DNA of 60,688 bases, from the NCBI GenBank assembly GCA_902775135.1, contig CACYKY010000013.1:1-60688 (forward strand), read 5' to 3'. The notes under the pieces were generated by a model. The model saw only the letters and a program-made list of their open reading frames with translations. It ran no database searches and was not told the DNA's origin. Both the position numbers and the translations under genes were made by a program. This document shows positions 59,890 to 60,688 of this stretch, piece after piece. Positions within the stretch are counted from its first letter, which is position 1; each line of letters opens with the position of its first letter. This stretch comes from an uncultured Bacteroidota bacterium. GTDB taxonomy: Bacteria; Bacteroidota; Bacteroidia; Bacteroidales; P3.

Positions 59890-60145
59890 CATTTTTTTTT
59901 GAATACGATGCACTTTTTTTGTCGGGATGTTGTATTGATATGTGAATCAAATGGATGAGTGTCTGTCTGATTTCAATGTTTCCACCAAAAAGCGTCAGAT
60001 GGCCCATGTGTGTCCGCGATTTTTGCCACCATTGACGGGGGCTTAACGATAATTAACTTAATCGTCAATGTGCGTGAGGAGGGTGGGGGAGAGGAAAAAT
60101 GTCTTTTCAACTCTAACCCTAACGCTAACTATTTGTTGGGATTGG

Positions 60146-60180
60146 GATAAAAAGGAAGAGGCCGCCGGATGGCGGCCTCT
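60146..60180 (-). terminator. Terminator for the gene at 60594, first of three hairpins
   Basis: 10-bp stem (60157-60166 with 60171-60180), GGAT loop; reading the minus strand it is followed by TCCTTTTTATCC. The two other copies (60330-60353, 60498-60521) have the same stem but a weaker T-tract. Confidence 0.75.
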
Positions 60181-60540
60181 GGGAGTGAGAGGGAGGAGTT
60201 GATGGTTAATAGTTAATAGTTAATAGATAATAGTTAAGAGTTTTGAGGTTTGAGTGATTGGGGATTAGATGGGATAGATGGGATAGATGGGATAGATGGG
60301 ATAGATTTGATAGATGGGATAGAATAGGAAGAGGCCGCCGGATGGCGGCCTCTGGGAGTGAGAGGGAGGAGTTGATAGTTAATAGATAATAGTTAATAGT
60401 TAAGAGTTTTGAGTGATTGGGGATTAGATGGGATAGATGGGATAGAGGGGATAGATGGGATAGATTTGATAGATGGGATAGAGGGGATAGAATAGGAAGA
60501 GGCCGCCGGATGGCGGCCTCTGGGAGTGAGAGTAGTTGGG
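60155..60540. repeat. Tandem ~170-bp repeats, 2.2 copies
   Basis: Each unit begins with the hairpin AGAGGCCGCC-GGAT-GGCGGCCTCT, then GGGAGTGAGAG, then TAGTTAA-type heptamers, then a GATGGGATA 9-mer run. Hairpins start at 60157, 60330 and 60498 (periods 173 and 168). The GATGGGATA runs differ in copy number. Confidence 0.93.
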
Positions 60541-60593
60541 GGAGTGTTGGGAGTGAGAGGGCAGCGGGGGTGGCCGGTGTTGCTGGCACGGGG

Positions 60594-60688
60594 TTAGCCG
60601 ATGTTGCCGGAGCCGATGTAGAGGGAGTTGGAGACGGAGTTGGGCTTTTTGCGGTTGGTCTTGTCGGAGGTGACGAAGCCGTAGAGGT
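60594..60688 (-). CDS. C-terminus of an unidentified protein (partial)
   Basis: The minus-strand frame entering from the right edge reads LYGFVTSDKTNRKKPNS then VSNSLYIGSGNIG and stops with TAA at 60594-60596. High GC at third positions and the terminator downstream support real coding. The 31 visible residues are polar, with no motif I can assign. The start and family lie outside the window. Confidence 0.55.
   Translation of the reverse strand, partial: LYGFVTSDKTNRKKPNSVSNSLYIGSGNIG

Larger units (their letters stand above)
59890..60593. other. Gene-free right-end spacer
   Basis: About 700 bp. It includes an inverted repeat CATTGACG (60030-60037) / CGTCAATG (60063-60070), then the tandem ~170-bp repeats with three GC-rich hairpins. 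No supported gene; the 127-codon minus-strand open frame here is made of repeats. Confidence 0.6.

Noticed and set aside
60155..60540. CRISPR-like array
   Set aside because: The repeated unit is about 170 bp with internal simple repeats; there are no unique spacers or cas genes.
60206..60589. 127-codon minus-strand open frame at the right end
   Set aside because: It consists entirely of the tandem repeat units.

Overview
The window looks like a chromosome segment of a Bacteroidales bacterium. The evidence is the Bacteroidetes-type -7 promoter element TAnnTTTG ahead of many genes, the many short lipoproteins with 'AAC/ACS' lipoboxes, a BspA-like leucine-rich-repeat protein, an EFR1-type ferrodoxin, the lack of obvious Shine-Dalgarno sequences, and the enzyme set (PPDK, ATP-type PEP carboxykinase, butyrate kinase, class III ribonucleotide reductase). 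Most genes are GC-rich. I found no rRNA, tRNA, IS element or CRISPR array.

Layout. 1-7420 (minus strand) holds two paralogous ECF-sigma modules, each made of a sigma factor, a small one-helix protein, a short lipoprotein and larger lipoproteins that share one N-terminal domain. A further lipoprotein lies between them. Both sigma genes and that lipoprotein share an exact promoter pattern, TGTAR-N18-CGTTnTTATAG. 7621-17612 is mostly housekeeping and accessory metabolism: typA, a stress membrane protein, an esterase, an MmcQ-like protein, an MBL hydrolase, a C69 peptidase, a cupin, EFR1, a macro-like protein and an AlkD-like protein. 17613-18793 is an AT-rich regulatory region with repeated TTACAWWTGTAA sites ahead of a CI-like repressor. 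18833-21765 is nrdG-nrdD behind a cobalamin riboswitch. 22162-45295 is core metabolism and envelope: pruA, two FKBP isomerases, a BtuF-like protein, fabG, gap, mtgA, xerD, ppdK, pckA, a BspA-like LRR protein, gcvP, aroC and buk.

45743-51139 holds an orphan HipB-like regulator, then a five-gene minus-strand operon (pseudokinase-AAA fusion, two YbjN-like proteins, two GNAT acetyltransferases) and a divergent unknown gene. 51186-59809 is a markedly AT-rich six-gene minus-strand operon that looks foreign: a sigma factor, a C39-like cysteine protease with an anti-sigma-like N-terminus, two membrane-anchored coiled-coil proteins, a dynamin-like GTPase with a membrane hairpin, and a small GTPase fused to a phage tail-collar domain. 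This is the best candidate here for an undescribed system. The right end holds tandem ~170-bp repeats, each carrying a terminator-like hairpin, next to the 3' end of an unidentified gene.

A further theme is short heptanucleotide arrays (TTAACTA, TTTTCAA and TTTCCAC types). They fill spacers, overlap stop codons, and occur inside at least four coding sequences as 28-bp (four-unit) blocks.
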